Positions 1-11,790 of a DNA stretch of 64,000 nt are shown here, piece after piece. The position numbers and the translations under genes were made by a program. The number at the start of each line of letters is the position of its first letter. The stretch's first letter is position 1. Source of the DNA: Didymella arachidicola (taxonomy: Eukaryota; Ascomycota; Dothideomycetes; Pleosporales; Didymellaceae); the NCBI GenBank assembly GCA_016630955.3, contig CM050000.1, positions 186,001 to 250,000 of the forward strand, in the 5' to 3' direction. The notes below the pieces were generated by a model. The model saw only the letters and a program-made list of their open reading frames with translations. It did not search any database and had not been told where the DNA came from.

Positions 1-46
1 CGTCTCTTCCTCCTTTTCACAAATTCCTGACACTGACGCACCACAG

Positions 47-462
47 CAACGACCAAACACGCAGTCCTCGGCCTCATGCGCTCTCTGACTCGACACTTGC
101 ACCCTAGACTCCCCATCCGCATCAACGCCATCGCACCCTCGTGGACAGATACCGGCATCCTCAGCCCCGCAGTTCTCGCAGCTATCGGCGAGGGCAAATA
201 CCAGTCCGCAGACGTGCCCGCGCGCTCCGTCACACTGCTCATGGCTGACAAGCAGCGTCACGGCGAGCTAGTGTACAGCGAGCGCGGACACTTCAAGGAC
301 CTTGAGAACGGCACGAACGGGTACCACCACCTGACCGCGAAAATGCTTGGAGTGGAGGGGGAGGAGGGCCTGAGTGAGCTGAAGGTGATGCGCGAACTGG
401 TTAAGATGGAGGAGGCGGGCAAGGTGAAGCAGGGTGAAGATGGGAAACCTCAGCTTGTCTGA
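47..462 (+). CDS. Short-chain dehydrogenase/reductase, C-terminal exon (partial)
   Basis: This is the last exon of an NAD(P)-dependent SDR whose 5' part lies outside the window. An acceptor (cacag at 42-46, branch-like ctgac at 33-37) precedes an exon that reads ATTKHAVLGLMRS, the segment just after the catalytic Tyr of YxxxK. The Lys is therefore present, and the Tyr codon should end the preceding exon. It continues with the usual RINAIAPSWTDTGI segment, where SDRs carry N-x-x-x-P-x-x-x-x-T. About 138 residues are visible, ending in a charged tail at TGA 460-462. The substrate cannot be told. Downstream is about 1 kb without a gene and then an MFS transporter on the same strand; no functional link is shown. 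Confidence 0.8.
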
Positions 463-1456
463 GAGGATAAGTGGGGGACGGAAAGATCGGAACTGCGGGT
501 TCCGGGCGGAGCTGGGGCCCCGTGGGGAAGGCGCAAACTCTAGCCTCAGCTGCGATCCATGGTGTGGTCTCAAATTCAGAACTGACTCGAATCGGTGAAG
601 ACTTTCGTGCTCGTGCCGCAAGATGGCTATGACTTTTCCCAGCCTGCGTGTCAGACGCAAGGAGATTGACCAAAGGATCCAGTTTCGGTCAGCGCTCCGC
701 AGTTGCGTTGATAGTGCGGTGCTCGTTTTGACACCGAATTTGGTCTTTGCTATCGCAACACTGTGCACGTTGGTAAGTCGATTGATCAATGGAGATATGG
801 CTTGCATACGGTGTGCATAGATTTCGCACTTTTGAGGGATGGAGGGCACATTGGCCCAAGGCAGAGGTAAAGTGCTAGTGTTATCCGCGTGCCTTGCAGT
901 CTTTACTCGAACAATGAATCGTGGCGCATGCACACAGCTGACAGCATGCCATCCTGGTCTGTTGTCGTCAACCGAGCCGTCGCACGTGAACTTCCCCAGA
1001 CTCGACTGCCCTCATCCGTGGTTGAGACGGTCGCGCACCGAACCCAGTTCCCAGGCACTGCCCAAGAGTTGTGGCGGGGCGGGGTAACAAGCGACCGGGA
1101 CTCCTGGATCGCGAGTCTGTCGCGCAGCAGTAAGTACCGATGCTGGCTTCCGATAGCCCTGGGGCCGTACCCAGCAGCCGACAGGGAAACAGATGCGACG
1201 ATGTCTGGGAGACCCCACGGGGATGCGCTGCGAGTGGATCGGCATGGCCATATCCTCCGCTACGTAACTAGACGTAGCTAGCACGTCCAGCGCCTCCAAG
1301 GTCTAGCGCTCGCTTGTTTACAGAAATGGTTGGCTTTGGCTGTCGCCAAGGTCCGCTACGTGTGTCTGGATCCGTGACGCTGATAGGTATAAAGAAAGGA
1401 CGGTGCACCGTTTCGAATTGCCCTCGCCCCAGACCGCTGAGCTCCACACATTCACC
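463..1456. other. Intergenic region, no gene seen
   Basis: No reading frame here shows a recognisable domain or a splice-consistent gene. The right part is the promoter of the MFS gene starting at 1457, with a TATA-like tataaag at about 1387-1393, some 65 bp upstream of the ATG. Confidence 0.5.
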
Positions 1457-3164
1457 ATGGCCGACGCGCACCTCGAGAAGAACACTACGAGCCTGCACGA
1501 GGACCTCAAGAGCGACAACACACATACTGTCGCCGAGCACGGGCATGCAGCTACTGATATGTATGACTCTGCGGCTGTATAATGGGCGTTGAACACGTGC
1601 TGACTTCTTCCAGCTACGGCAATGCGCTGCTCACGTTTGATCCTAAGGCTGAGGCCAGGTTGAGGTGGAAAATTGATCTTTACATCATCCCCACCGTTGC
1701 TCTACTGTACCTTTTCTGTTTCATCGACCGAGCGAACATTGGCAATGCTCGTCTCGCTGGTCTGGAGAAAGATCTGGGACTGAAGGGCTACGACTATAAC
1801 CAGGTCCTGTCTGTGTTCTACATTAGCTACATTATCTTCGAGGTGAGTCTCTCGTAGTTGTACAAAGGCCTCCAGGGCTCGTACAAAACGTTTTCGCGGC
1901 TTTGCGACTGATACTGAGTAGATCCCGTCCAACATCTGCTGCAAGTGGATGGGCCCTGGTTGGTTCATCCCTCTTATTTCCCTGTGCTTCGGCATCGCGT
2001 CGATTGGCACAGCGTTCGTGCACGATATCCACAGCATCTGCGGTGTTCGGTTTGTCCTAGGTGTCTTTGAGGCGGGCATGCTGCCTGGTATTGCCTACTA
2101 CATGGTTCGTACTCCAGGTCTTCACCATGTAATGTCTTGAGGCTGACCAATATCAGTCTCGTTGGTACCGCCGATCCGAGCTGGCGTTCCGCCTCTCGCT
2201 CTACATCGTCATGGCCCCGCTCGCTGGCGCTTTTGGCGGCCTTCTGGCCTCTGCCATCCTGACTCTCGACTCATTCGGTTCTCTGCACCGCTGGAGGATG
2301 ATCTTCGCCATTGAAGGCATTGTTACATGCCTGCTTTCCCTGATATCCTTCGTCACACTTACCGATCGACCCGAGACAGCCAGGTGGCTTTCACAGGAAG
2401 AGAAGGATCTAGCCATCGCTCGTGTCAAGTCTGAGCGTGTAGGGCAGAATGAGGTCCTCGACAAACTCGACCGGAAGAAGACCCTCCGCGGCATCTTCAA
2501 TCCTGTCATATTGGCGACATCCGTCATCTTCTTGCTCGACAACATTACCGTGCAAGGCCTTGCCTTCTTTGCCCCTACAATTGTGCGCACAATTTATCCA
2601 AAGGCCTCTGTCGTGCAGCAGCAGCTCCGCACCGTACCGCCATACATCGTCGGCGCGTTCTTCACCCTCCTCTTCCCATTTCTCAGCTGGCGATTCGACA
2701 GGCGCACAATCTTCATGATTGCTGGTGCTCCACTCATGATGGTCGGCTACATCATGTTCCTGGCTAGCGCGGAATCGCAGGTCCGCTACGGAGCAACCTT
2801 CATCATCGCCTCTGGCGCGTTCTCTTTTGGTGCCCTCTGCAACGCTCAAGCTTCCGCCAACGTCGTCACAGACACAGCACGCGCTTCCTCTATAGGAGCA
2901 GTGGTGATGGCTGGGAATTTGGGCGGGCTTATTTCGACCTGGAGCTTTTTGCCGTTCGATGGTCCTAACTATCCGATCGGAAATGGGCTGAATTTGGCCA
3001 CGAGCAGCACTATCCTGATTCTGGGCGTTGCGCTCCTGTTCTGGATGAAGAAGAGCAACAGCAAGCGTGCGCAGGTTGATGTGGATGCTGAGCTTGCTGG
3101 CAAGTCGGCTGGTGAGATTGAGAATATGGATTGGAGGCATCCTTCGTTCAGATGGAGGCCGTGA
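1457..3164 (+). CDS. MFS transporter, anion:cation symporter (Dal5/allantoate permease-like)
   Basis: Plasma-membrane transporter of the fungal ACS branch of the major facilitator superfamily (allantoate, nicotinate, vitamin or carboxylate uptake); the exact substrate is unknown. Four exons, 1457-1560, 1614-1842, 1922-2104 and 2157-3164, join in frame to 507 aa, the usual family length. All introns are GT-AG and 52-79 bp. The N-terminal 50 residues are hydrophilic. Then come the family signature CFIDRANIGNARL at the end of helix 1, GVFEAGMLPGIAYY in helix 4, and SRWYRRSELAFR in the loop after helix 4. The start at 1457 lies in a good context (caccATGG) and is the only ATG that splices into the downstream frame. 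The second half shows the expected hydrophobic segments. The protein looks intact. Confidence 0.9.
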
Positions 3165-3786
3165 AGTTGGAAGGGACTAGTGCCTGAAGCGGAATAGAGT
3201 TAGCCGTTTTAGGCTAAACCGACCCATCTTAATCGACCAATAATCACACAGTATCGCTCCCAATCCCTGCTAGCGGCTTTGGACTTGTTCGAATTCATAC
3301 CAAGGTGCTGAATAGCTGATGACTACAGATGCTATATCGAACAGTCTGCCAGCTTAAATAGGGCATTTGGAGGTATTCAATACTCAAAGCTGTAGTGATG
3401 GGACAAGAATCTTCGTATTCCTGATGCGTTTTCGGCATGCACCTCTGGGCTCTGTGGCTCACCTACGCTACTCATACCGAGTACCATCGTATACAGGATA
3501 TCGACAGTACAAACTAGTCCTGTAGTAGTATGGCTGCATGGCATCAACATAGCTGCGTAGGGAACTACAACATTTGTACCATTTGCACGAACTCAAATTA
3601 CTTTGTAGAAATCTTCCATGGCTCCGTTAGCGCTGTGACATTGCTACTACTATGGTAACTACCAAGTCTACCCTGTGAAGCCATTTCAGTCAGTCAAGCT
3701 GACCATCTCGTCTATCCAGCTGCGCATGGAAGAGCTCAAGATCATCTCCTAGACCTCGGCCCTATGCCCAAAGTCAGACCAGAGAA
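3165..3786. other. Intergenic region between MFS gene and small minus-strand gene
   Basis: About 0.6 kb of AT-richer sequence with no supported gene. It holds the 3' flank of the MFS gene and the 3' flank of the doubtful gene at 3787-4217. Confidence 0.4.
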
Positions 3787-4217
3787 CTACAGCCATTCGC
3801 GAATCTTGCACATACCCAAGTCAGTCATCTTTCCTCGCTTCGTCGCCGCTGACTTTGGACTCTGCCTTGGGCTCGAAAGTAAGTCCCTCCTTGAACTCGG
3901 ACGCCGTGTCAGTATCGGTTGCAGATGCCTTGTCGGTGGTGTTGGACGATGCAGGTGCCATGTTGGTGTCGGTTGAAGACTCCTCTTACGCCTCGGGGGC
4001 AGCTCCGTGAGCCTCTCCACACGCCAGGCTGGGCCTAGGTTGTTAATGTCGATGTTGGGTATGGTGACTTCTCCAAAATGAGGGGTGGAACCGGCGGGAC
4101 CCAGGCGCTCAACAGTCCAGTTCTTGAGGACGACTTTACGCGGAGGATCAGGCCTGTACAATGTGTCAGTTGGAGGCACTCAAGTAAGTATAGAAGGTGG
4201 ATTAGGCGGACTTACAT
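3787..4217 (-). CDS. Possible small gene, start codon split by an intron; frame uncertain
   Basis: I do not recognise this protein. On the minus strand an excellent donor (AT|GTAAGT, last exon base 4216) and acceptor (GTACAG|G, exon resumes at 4153) split the ATG into AT and G. Splicing yields MPDPPRKVVLKNWTVERLG and continues coherently to about 3990. Beyond that, this frame becomes Arg/Pro-rich and ends at 3787. A different frame is coding-like (Ser/Thr/Asp/Glu-rich, MAPASSNTTDK, ending at 3821). Either a second intron starts at the gtaaga near 3990 and ends near a gcag about 145 bp on, or there is a frameshift, or only the second short frame is translated. No signal peptide or domain is visible. 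Confidence 0.35.
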
Positions 4218-5225
4218 CGTGAACTGTTGAGTCAAACTCTTGTGGTTGTGGTGACTACAAAGCGGGGCCCGGCAGCCTTTATATACATGAAGGCGCAGGC
4301 GCGCACTGGCCAAGTGGTCGAGGTGAAGTTGGATAACGAGAGAAGTGTGGGCACGTAACGTGGGTTCCTTCACCTCAAACAACGACCCTCCTGAAGCCTC
4401 ACCACAGATTGTCATCTGCCGTGTTGGAGAGGTTCAGCCTGCCTCGGCAGGTCTAAAAAAAAGGCGGTGATAGTGCCTTGGTGAAGTCGCGTCCATATCA
4501 GTGTAGCCTCCGAGCGTCAGCAGGTTTTCAAGCTACAGATCGTGGTTGTTTGGAGGATCCTAAATAGGTGCATTGAGCATTCGGTACAAGTCAGGCGTCG
4601 TAATCACCTTCTCGGCGCCGCAGCAGACGCATTAGTGTGTCATTTCCACTTTGAGCACTGAAAACATGTGTCGATGTCAGGGTATTGTGTGGTATCATGG
4701 GTGAATATCGTGAGTGGAGACAACCGTTACAGGGGTTTACTAGTAGTTGTTTTCAGTCATCTTAGGCACAGATCCAACACGTTTTTAATACTCTTGTAGT
4801 ACTAGAGGCTGCAGCTCAGGCAAATTCCAAAGGGTGAGCGCTGTATCATGTCTAGAAACAGGTTGGATCTGATGTAATTCTGTAACTAAGGCCATGCCGA
4901 ACCTACTCACAACATATATCCCGAGTACCACAGTAGTAATTCGAACGAAGGAGATTACACTTCTAGCCTCCGATTCTGGAAGGCGCAATATGTTTATGGT
5001 TCTGCTCTCGCTTCCCTTCCCCGCATGGCGGATCCACCGTCTGTGGGGAACGAGCCGAGGTCCCTCTCGGTTTCGTCATCCTTTGGAGCGCAACTCGCGA
5101 CATTTGTGTCGGCCGCTGATAGCTTATCATTTCATAGGCCGACGTCTCCAATGCACATACGCAGCCTTCCACCGATACCTTTCTGCTTTATTTGACGAAA
5201 AAACACACAGATTGTCACCGTCACA
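4218..5225. other. Intergenic/promoter region
   Basis: A divergent promoter interval of about 1 kb between the doubtful minus-strand gene and the oxidoreductase starting at 5226. No coding signal is seen. Confidence 0.4.
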
Positions 5226-6423
5226 ATGCCTTCCGCCATTGCCATCAAGCAGATCGAGGGCAAGCCAGGCAAAGTGTACTACCCGCTCGAGAAGATCACA
5301 ATCCCCGACCCCACACCCAAGAACAACGAGGTGAGCCTCCTAAGGACCCTGCGCTCTTCTACTTTGTCTTTTCCACACATCTGACACAGCCAGACCGTAA
5401 TCACCCTCACAGCCGCCGCCCTCAACCACCGCGACCTCTTCATCCGCCAACACCTCTACCCCGGCACCACATTCGGCGTCCCCCTCCTCGCCGATGGCGT
5501 TGGGCTCGTCACATCTTCTGGCGAAGGTGCCAAACAATGGCTCAACAAGCGCGTCATCCTGAACCCAGGCACGGGCTGGGCCGACTCGCCAGACGGCCCT
5601 GAAGCACCCTCTGGCTACGCGATCTTGGGTGGCACAAAGGCCAACCCTGCGGGGACACTGGCCGACCACATCACCCTCGACGCCGGGGAGCTGGAGGAGT
5701 GTCCGACGCATTTGAGCGACGAGGAGGCTGCGGCTCTGCCACTCACAGGACTGACCGCGTGGCGCGCGTTTCGGGTCAAGTGCGGGGATAACGCGACGAA
5801 GGGGAGGAATGTACTCGTCACGGGTATTGGAGGTGGTGTTGCGCTTATGGTGCTGCTTTTCGCTGTTGCCGAGGGGTGTAATGTGTATGTGACGAGCGGA
5901 GACCAGGCCAAGATCGACAAGGCGGTGAAGCTGGGTGCGAAGGGGGGGGTGTCGTATAAGGAGAAGGACTGGGAGAAGAAGTTGCAGAGTATCTTGCCGC
6001 GAGAGAGGAGGTGGCTGGATGCGATTGTAGACGGGGCGGGTGGGGATGTTGTTGCGAAGGGGAGTCGACTGTTGAAGGTTGGTATTCCCCTTATGAAGAA
6101 AACGTGTGGGGGGACTGTGCTGACGATGACAGGCGGGCGGTATCATTTCCGTCTACGGCATGACGATTAGCCCAAAGATGGATTTCTTGATGAGCGCTGT
6201 GTTGCGCAACATCGAAGTCAGAGGCTCGACGATGGGCAGCCGCAAGGAGTTCAAGGATATGGTGCAGTTCGTGCGCGAGAAGAAGTTGAGGCCGGTTGTC
6301 AGTCGGAGCGTGCACGGGCTGGATATCAAGCAGATAGATACGCTGTTCGACGACATGAAGAACGCTAGCCAGTTTGGCAAGCTGGTGGTGACTTTGGGAG
6401 ACAAGAAGGGAAGTAAGCTGTAA
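5226..6423 (+). CDS. Medium-chain dehydrogenase/reductase, zinc-free (YogA-like)
   Basis: NAD(P)H-dependent quinone/alcohol-type oxidoreductase of the MDR superfamily. Exons 5226-5330, 5394-6077 and 6133-6423 join to 359 aa; the introns are 63 and 55 bp. The N-terminal GroES-like fold contains ALNHRDLFIRQHLYPG and then PLLADGVGLV. The Rossmann half has a loop GIGGGVALMVLLFA in place of the usual GxGGVG. The zinc-ligand signature GHExxG is absent, which places it with the zinc-independent YogA/YhdH-type reductases. The third exon starts AGGIISVYGMTIS, a typical continuation, so the apparent break near 6078 is a real intron and not a frameshift. The physiological substrate is unknown. Confidence 0.88.
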
Positions 6424-6576
6424 GCACGATGACGCAGATATGGGAAGCGTTATTCTCGCACGTAGGCCATGCGCCGGGTATCTCTCAAGTTGATGGTATA
6501 GGCGTCCGAACATGCGCTCAGATTGCATAGCGAGTCCAAGCACTGCTGTGAGTTGCTCCTGTGTCTCGTTGTACAT

Positions 6577-7959
6577 TTACAGCACCGTATGAGGTGTGTT
6601 GATATCATGCTCATGTGCACTATTCGAGTCTGGCTGTGTGGCATCAACTCTCCACGCCACGGTCCTTGTAATGACGAGATGATCGTTACTGTGCATATAT
6701 CTTCCTCCTGATTGTCCATTGTCCGCGCTTGTCAACTCAACGCCATCATTCTCGTCGGGGAAGCCACGACCCCTCTTGAAAGTTCCGTCATTCTCACTGA
6801 GCGTGTCATGCATACGTGAGCTCTTCGTGTATCGTCTCGATCGAACAGCGCCATGTGAGCCGATCGTCGGAGGGTACGTGTAGCCGCGATTGCTTGAGTC
6901 GTCGGGTATTCGCAGTGCTGGGATACAGAGACCGATTAGTTGCTTGATTGTAGGACCACAAGTTCCGATTATCGCAAGACCAGACTCGATATTGGATAGG
7001 GTGTAGCCCACTCCGTATGTTGGATCTGGTGCGACTTCGCCAATGACGAAGACTTTGACTAAAACGCTCGTACGTATTGCGCCTACGATGGTGACAGCGA
7101 CACCAAAGGACAAGAACGCGATGACCATCAGTTTGCGACCGAAGGGCATCTTGAGGTCGTGGAGAATCCAGGTTGGCATAAGCAGGATGAGGACATCGGT
7201 GGCAAGGACAACAGATGATGTGCTGACTGTGTAGGCACCAGGGTGAACGCACTTGCCTGGTATGTTGCTGTCCCAGTATTTTGAGATTGGATTGCATTGC
7301 AATATGCAAGCAAGCGGTGCGGCGATCGCGAAGCAACCATTGAAGACCAAGGTCGCCCATAGACAGCTATTTATCCATCTATTAGGCGACCGTAGCTTAA
7401 TCAGTGTCCATAAGAAGGAGACTTTGACGAGCGCAAGGATAGGGTTGTAGATGATTGAGTTTGCGTAATTCCACTATAAGGTTCATCAAGCTGTGCTGAA
7501 CTCGATTTTTCGACGAAAAGTACCTTCATTGTGACGACTGGATCGACGGCTCCGTCTGGAATGTCATACCCATGATATCCGTAATAGGCGGTCAATATGT
7601 CTACAGATGTCAGTCTTGATCCAGGCTGAAGATTGAAACTTCAGGATTTTGGGTCGTCTTACACCCGCATGTTGTAAAGGACAGGACGAGATTGAGAAGC
7701 TGGGAGCAGATTGTGTCATTGGTAAATCCTTGAATCGCTGTTAATTGCGTACTCACTGTTGCAAGGACCAGCAGTGTATCCTCTGTTGAGTGATGATGTC
7801 AGCTTCGCTCTCAATACCCATCCTTGGAGGACACCCACCTAAGCCAAAGAGCTTCTTTCTGGTTCGCGTCCAAATGCGAACAGAGACGATTATAACGCAG
7901 GAAATACTCGGGAACACGGCCAGAAAAAGGCACACAGGCTGCAGACCCTCGCCGGCCAT
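6577..7959 (-). CDS. PTH11-like rhodopsin-domain integral membrane protein
   Basis: Putative seven-transmembrane protein of the fungal PTH11-like/rhodopsin family, several members of which sense surface or nutrient cues. I read five exons: 7839-7959, 7757-7782 (26 bp), 7663-7699 (37 bp), 7524-7600 and 6577-7473. They total 1158 nt, 385 aa. The two tiny exons are supported because only they restore the family segment FGLEDTLLVLATLLNLVLS. Later landmarks are the KWNYANSIIYNPILALVKVSFL helix region, the extracellular Cys of ACILQCNP and GKCVHPGAY, and a long helix series ending GPTIKQLI. A hydrophilic C-terminal tail of about 110 residues follows. The start is the first ATG at the predicted extracellular N-terminus. 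It probably lies outside the polyketide cluster. Confidence 0.85.
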
Positions 7960-9113
7960 GATACAGAAGGTGTAGAAAGAAGACCGATAAAATTGTTGAA
8001 CAGGTGAGAGGTGGCCACGTCCCCTCGAATATCTTTGTCCTGAATACAAGACATTACGCTCCTTCGCTGTTACGTTTCAACGATGGGAGCGGTTCCGTCA
8101 GTCTGGAAACTCGTATTTCTCTGCCGCTTCTGGGCAAATTCTCTGACCAACCAGCCGTGATTGAAAGCCGCAGGACCCCGCCGTGTTGAAGGCACGATGT
8201 ATGTTGCAATCCAAAATATGCTCTGACCGTAATACAGAAACCTTCACTGGCATACCACGGCCGCAGGATTCGTCTCTGATCAGTCCTTGTCCGTCTGTCG
8301 TCTGGAGGCTGCGTGCAAGCAAGATACCGACCTCGTCAAGACAGCTGCACAGCATTCGCTATGGGCAACGTTCACATCGAACACAACCAGATCGTCTGCG
8401 AGGAAAATGTTTGCCATCCCCGGGGCCACGCATCCACTGCGCCGTTCACGATCATATCGTACCGAGATTGTGTTTGTTCGAAGCTGCGAAGCTGCTCGTG
8501 CGGTGTTCACCAACGGGTCTCTCGAGTATGCATTGATGTGCAGAAGTTGTCTACATTGAGCTCGGAGATTGACTTGACAGTTGCTGAGCCGCAAACTCAC
8601 AGTGTGATGTTGCAGCAGCCTGAAGGATCCTCCGGGCTAAGAATACGTCCCCTCAGACTCGCAGCCAATCCGCGAACATGCCGCATCGCCGCGGTCGTCC
8701 CGCTGAGGCGGACACGGCCCGTAAACGGTTCGGCCCCCTGCAATTGGCGGAGGATCAAATTGAATATGGAGATGTAGAAAAGAAGACAGGGACGAAGGAT
8801 CGAGGCGACTGCGACAGCCTTAGGGTCTAAGTGTGCGGCTTCCTCATACGCCCAAGCGTCAACATGGACCCTGGTCGTGTACCCACAACACATCCATTGC
8901 CCCACGGTGGCTTCACTGCGACCAATCCATCATATGCACAATCTGACTATGTGTGGCAATATCCGCATCCCAGCCCATCTCGAAGCTCTCAATGAATCCC
9001 TAGATCCGGCCACAGGAGCCGATGGAGATTTTTCTGAATTTAAGAGCGGGTAGTTGCCAGCCAGAGACATGTTGTGACCGGCCTCTCGTTCCTTTCGATC
9101 GTTCACCGTCAAA
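7960..9113. other. Intergenic region left of the polyketide cluster
   Basis: About 1.15 kb. Short open frames on both strands (for example a 102-residue frame at 8597-8905, minus) have no domain and no consistent splice extension. The right end is the promoter of the FAD oxidase gene. Confidence 0.4.
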
Positions 9114-11189
9114 ATGGCTATCCGTAACCAAGCCCTACTTCTTCTAGCACATGTTGCCGCTTCATCTCTCGCAAGTCCAGTAGTCGGTCGTGATGCTACA
9201 GCATCGGGCACTGTTATCGCCCCAGCTGCGACCACAGTGTCCAGTGAATCACCGGCTGGAGTTGAGTTGTTCGACGCAGAGGCAATTCAATTAACCGAAG
9301 AGGTTCTAAAGGACGTCAATAGCAAAGCAAATGGTACCGATCTGCTCGCATTGGTCGGCTTCGGCGACGATACAGGTGCAGTTGCTGCGGCGCTGTCCCG
9401 TCGACATGACGCCTGCAAAGCATTCCCCGGAGACCGGAATTACCCAAAGCAAATAGTTTGGTCCCTATTTGATCTCTTACTAGGCGGTGCACTCATCAAG
9501 ACAACTCCTGTTGCTGCATCTTGCTACAAGAATTCGGGATTGTACGATGAAGCCAAGTGTGCAGACATCTCCGCCAGGTTCACCACTGCAGACCTACAGT
9601 AAGCCTCTGATGCTTTGAAGCAGACAGAACGTACTAACTGAAATCCCAGCACCAGCGATCCCACTTCCATGATGTGGCCGCTCTTCCAAGGTCGCACCTG
9701 CATGCCTACGTCTGATCCCACCGGCACCTGCACGCTCGGAGGCTATCCTTCCTACTCCATAAATGTCAGCAATGTTGCCCAGGTACAACTCGGCGTCAAC
9801 TTCGCACGTAATCTGAACCTTCGTTTGGTCGTCAAAAACACTGGGCATGACTACATCGGCAAGTCCAGCGGTGCTGGCGCCCTCAACATCTGGACGCACA
9901 ACCTCAAGGATATCCAGTTCATCAAGGATTACCAGAACGCTGAATACAGTGGTCCAGCATTCAAGGCCGGTGCGGGAGTGCAGGGCTTCGAGATCCTTGA
10001 GGCCGCTCGTGACAACGATGTTACTGTCCTTGCAGGCATCTGCGAGACTGTAGGCTGGGCAGGCGGCTATCTCGCTGGTGGCGGTCACTCACCACTGGCT
10101 TCGATTTATGGTATGGCAGCAGACCAAGTCCTCGCATACGAAGTCGTTACTGCAGACGGTAGGTTTGTCACTGCTTCCAACACCGTGAATGCAGATCTGT
10201 TCTGGGCTCTTCGCGGCGGCGGTGGCTCAACTTTTGGCATTGTTACCTCTGTGATCGCAAAGGCGCATCCAAAGATCAAAGTCACCAAGTCTGTCTTTTC
10301 TTTCCAGGCCGCGCCCGACAATTCCGTGAGCTTCTGGAAGGCTGTCAACGCTTACTTCAAGCGTTTCCCCACCTTCACCAATGCTGGTACCTACTCGTAC
10401 TTCTGGAGTGAGTCGCACTATTACATGCCAATAATATCAGCTAACTCGACTGTAGTCTGGAATTACGGCACCGTGCTCGACTTTCAGATGACGCCTTTCT
10501 TTGCCCCGAATCATACCATTGAATCTTTCAACAACCTGACAAAACCATTTTTCGATGAATTGAAATCACTCAATATTTCAGTAACACCGAATACTACCTT
10601 CTACGAGGACTTTTACTCGGCCAACAAGGGCTCCTGGGGCGCAGATACACTAGGCGTGACAAACATCCGCCAGGCCACCCGTCTCTTTCCTAAGAGTTTA
10701 TGGGAGACTCCAGAGAAGTTCAGCTCTTTCTACGAAACAATCAAAAACACCGTCATGGCCGGCGCCACCGTCGGCGGTTATCACATGGCTCCCGGCAACC
10801 CGTTCAACGTTGACAACGCCGTCAATGAAGCTTGGCGCAACACTCAATCTTTCTTGATTACGGCTAATCTTGTCCCGGATAATGCTACTCCCGCCCAGCT
10901 CCAAAATGCTTCCGATCATCTCACCTTCGATATAATGGATTCCTGGCGCAAAGTCGCTCCCAGTTCTGCAGGAGGCGGCGTGTATCTTAATGAAGCTGAC
11001 ATCCAGGAGCCGAATTGGCAGGTTGACTTCTACGGAGCAAAGCACTATCCAAGATTGTCAGCTATCAAGAAGAAATGGGATCCGAAAGGCGTATTCTATG
11101 CGATTACTGCGGTCGGAAGTGAGAGTTGGGAAGTTAGGGATGGGGATCAGGGAACTCAGACGCAAAATGGGAGGTTGTGTCGTGTGTAG
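9114..11189 (+). CDS. Secreted FAD-linked oxidoreductase with BBE domain
   Basis: Berberine-bridge-enzyme-like flavoprotein oxidase that enters the secretory route. Exons 9114-9598 and 9650-11189 give 674 aa. The intron has a perfect branch (ctaac) and cag acceptor. Residues 1-20 form a signal peptide (AIRNQALLLLAHVAASSLAS). The FAD_binding_4 domain has NTGHDYIGKS with His228, the usual histidyl-FAD residue, and AGICETVGWAGGY with Cys293 at the position of the second, cysteinyl link, followed by GGGHSPL. The flavin is therefore probably bicovalently bound. The C-terminal BBE segment has WQVDFYG and RLSAIKKKWDPKGVFY. Several N-glycosylation sequons are present. Such oxidases oxidise or cyclise polyketides and alkaloids in fungal clusters. 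As the left-most plausible cluster gene it probably tailors the polyketide; that role is inference. Confidence 0.9.
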
Positions 11190-11439
11190 TCCGCTGCACA
11201 TTAGCATTATCATTCAGAACCGGAATCGAGCCGAGTAGTTTACTTTCATTCGGGGTTCAACCTTCTTGGGTATTTGTTTCGGCATTGCCGCGTTCAAAAC
11301 CTAATCTAGGCTCGAGATCTTTGTGCCGGAGCCTGACAGCTTGCGCCTCTATACCGCACCTGGCCATGTCCTCAAATCCGGCTCGTTTTTGCACATCGGC
11401 TGGTACGGCAGCTGATTGATGTTCATGTACATGTACCCA

Positions 11440-11757
11440 TCAGCAGCGACACTCGCGACATCCGGCCAGGTAATCCTCAGATCCCGCACAAACGGGTAAG
11501 TGTGCAGATATTGTGTCACAGTAGCATATCGCATTGTGGCCCATCATGAGCTGGCATACCAGGCCGTTGGAGTCGCCCTCGAAGCTGTTGGCATTTCCAC
11601 CGCATTGGCTGTGATTCGTTACATTGTTCACACCTGCGATCATGACGAGGGGATTACTGAGTGAAGCGAGCAGATTGGCAGTCGGGATGCTGTAGAGGCA
11701 TATAGAAGTCAAGGGGGGGTAGTATAGTTGATGAATTTGAGATGACAAGATAGTCAT
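11440..11757 (-). CDS. Small cysteine-rich open frame, doubtful
   Basis: A 105-residue frame between two convergent genes. It is unusually rich in cysteine in its second half (CGG, VCQL, CYC, VCAG, CRECRC) and has an N-glycosylation sequon (NNVTNHS). It has no clear signal peptide, and a second coherent frame overlaps it at 11349-11534 (minus). It could be a fragment of a small secreted protein gene or chance. I recognise no family. Confidence 0.2.
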   Translation of the reverse strand: MTILSSQIHQLYYPPLTSICLYSIPTANLLASLSNPLVMIAGVNNVTNHSQCGGNANSFEGDSNGLVCQLMMGHNAICYCDTISAHLPVCAGSEDYLAGCRECRC

Positions 11758-11790
11758 AACGACAGGTTTGTCTGGCCAATACCGATTGCA

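Noticed and set aside
7753..8049. Apparent stop-broken fragments upstream of the PTH11-like receptor
   Set aside because: Two tiny exons (26 and 37 bp) join the fragments into the family sequence, so this is an intact gene and not a pseudogene.
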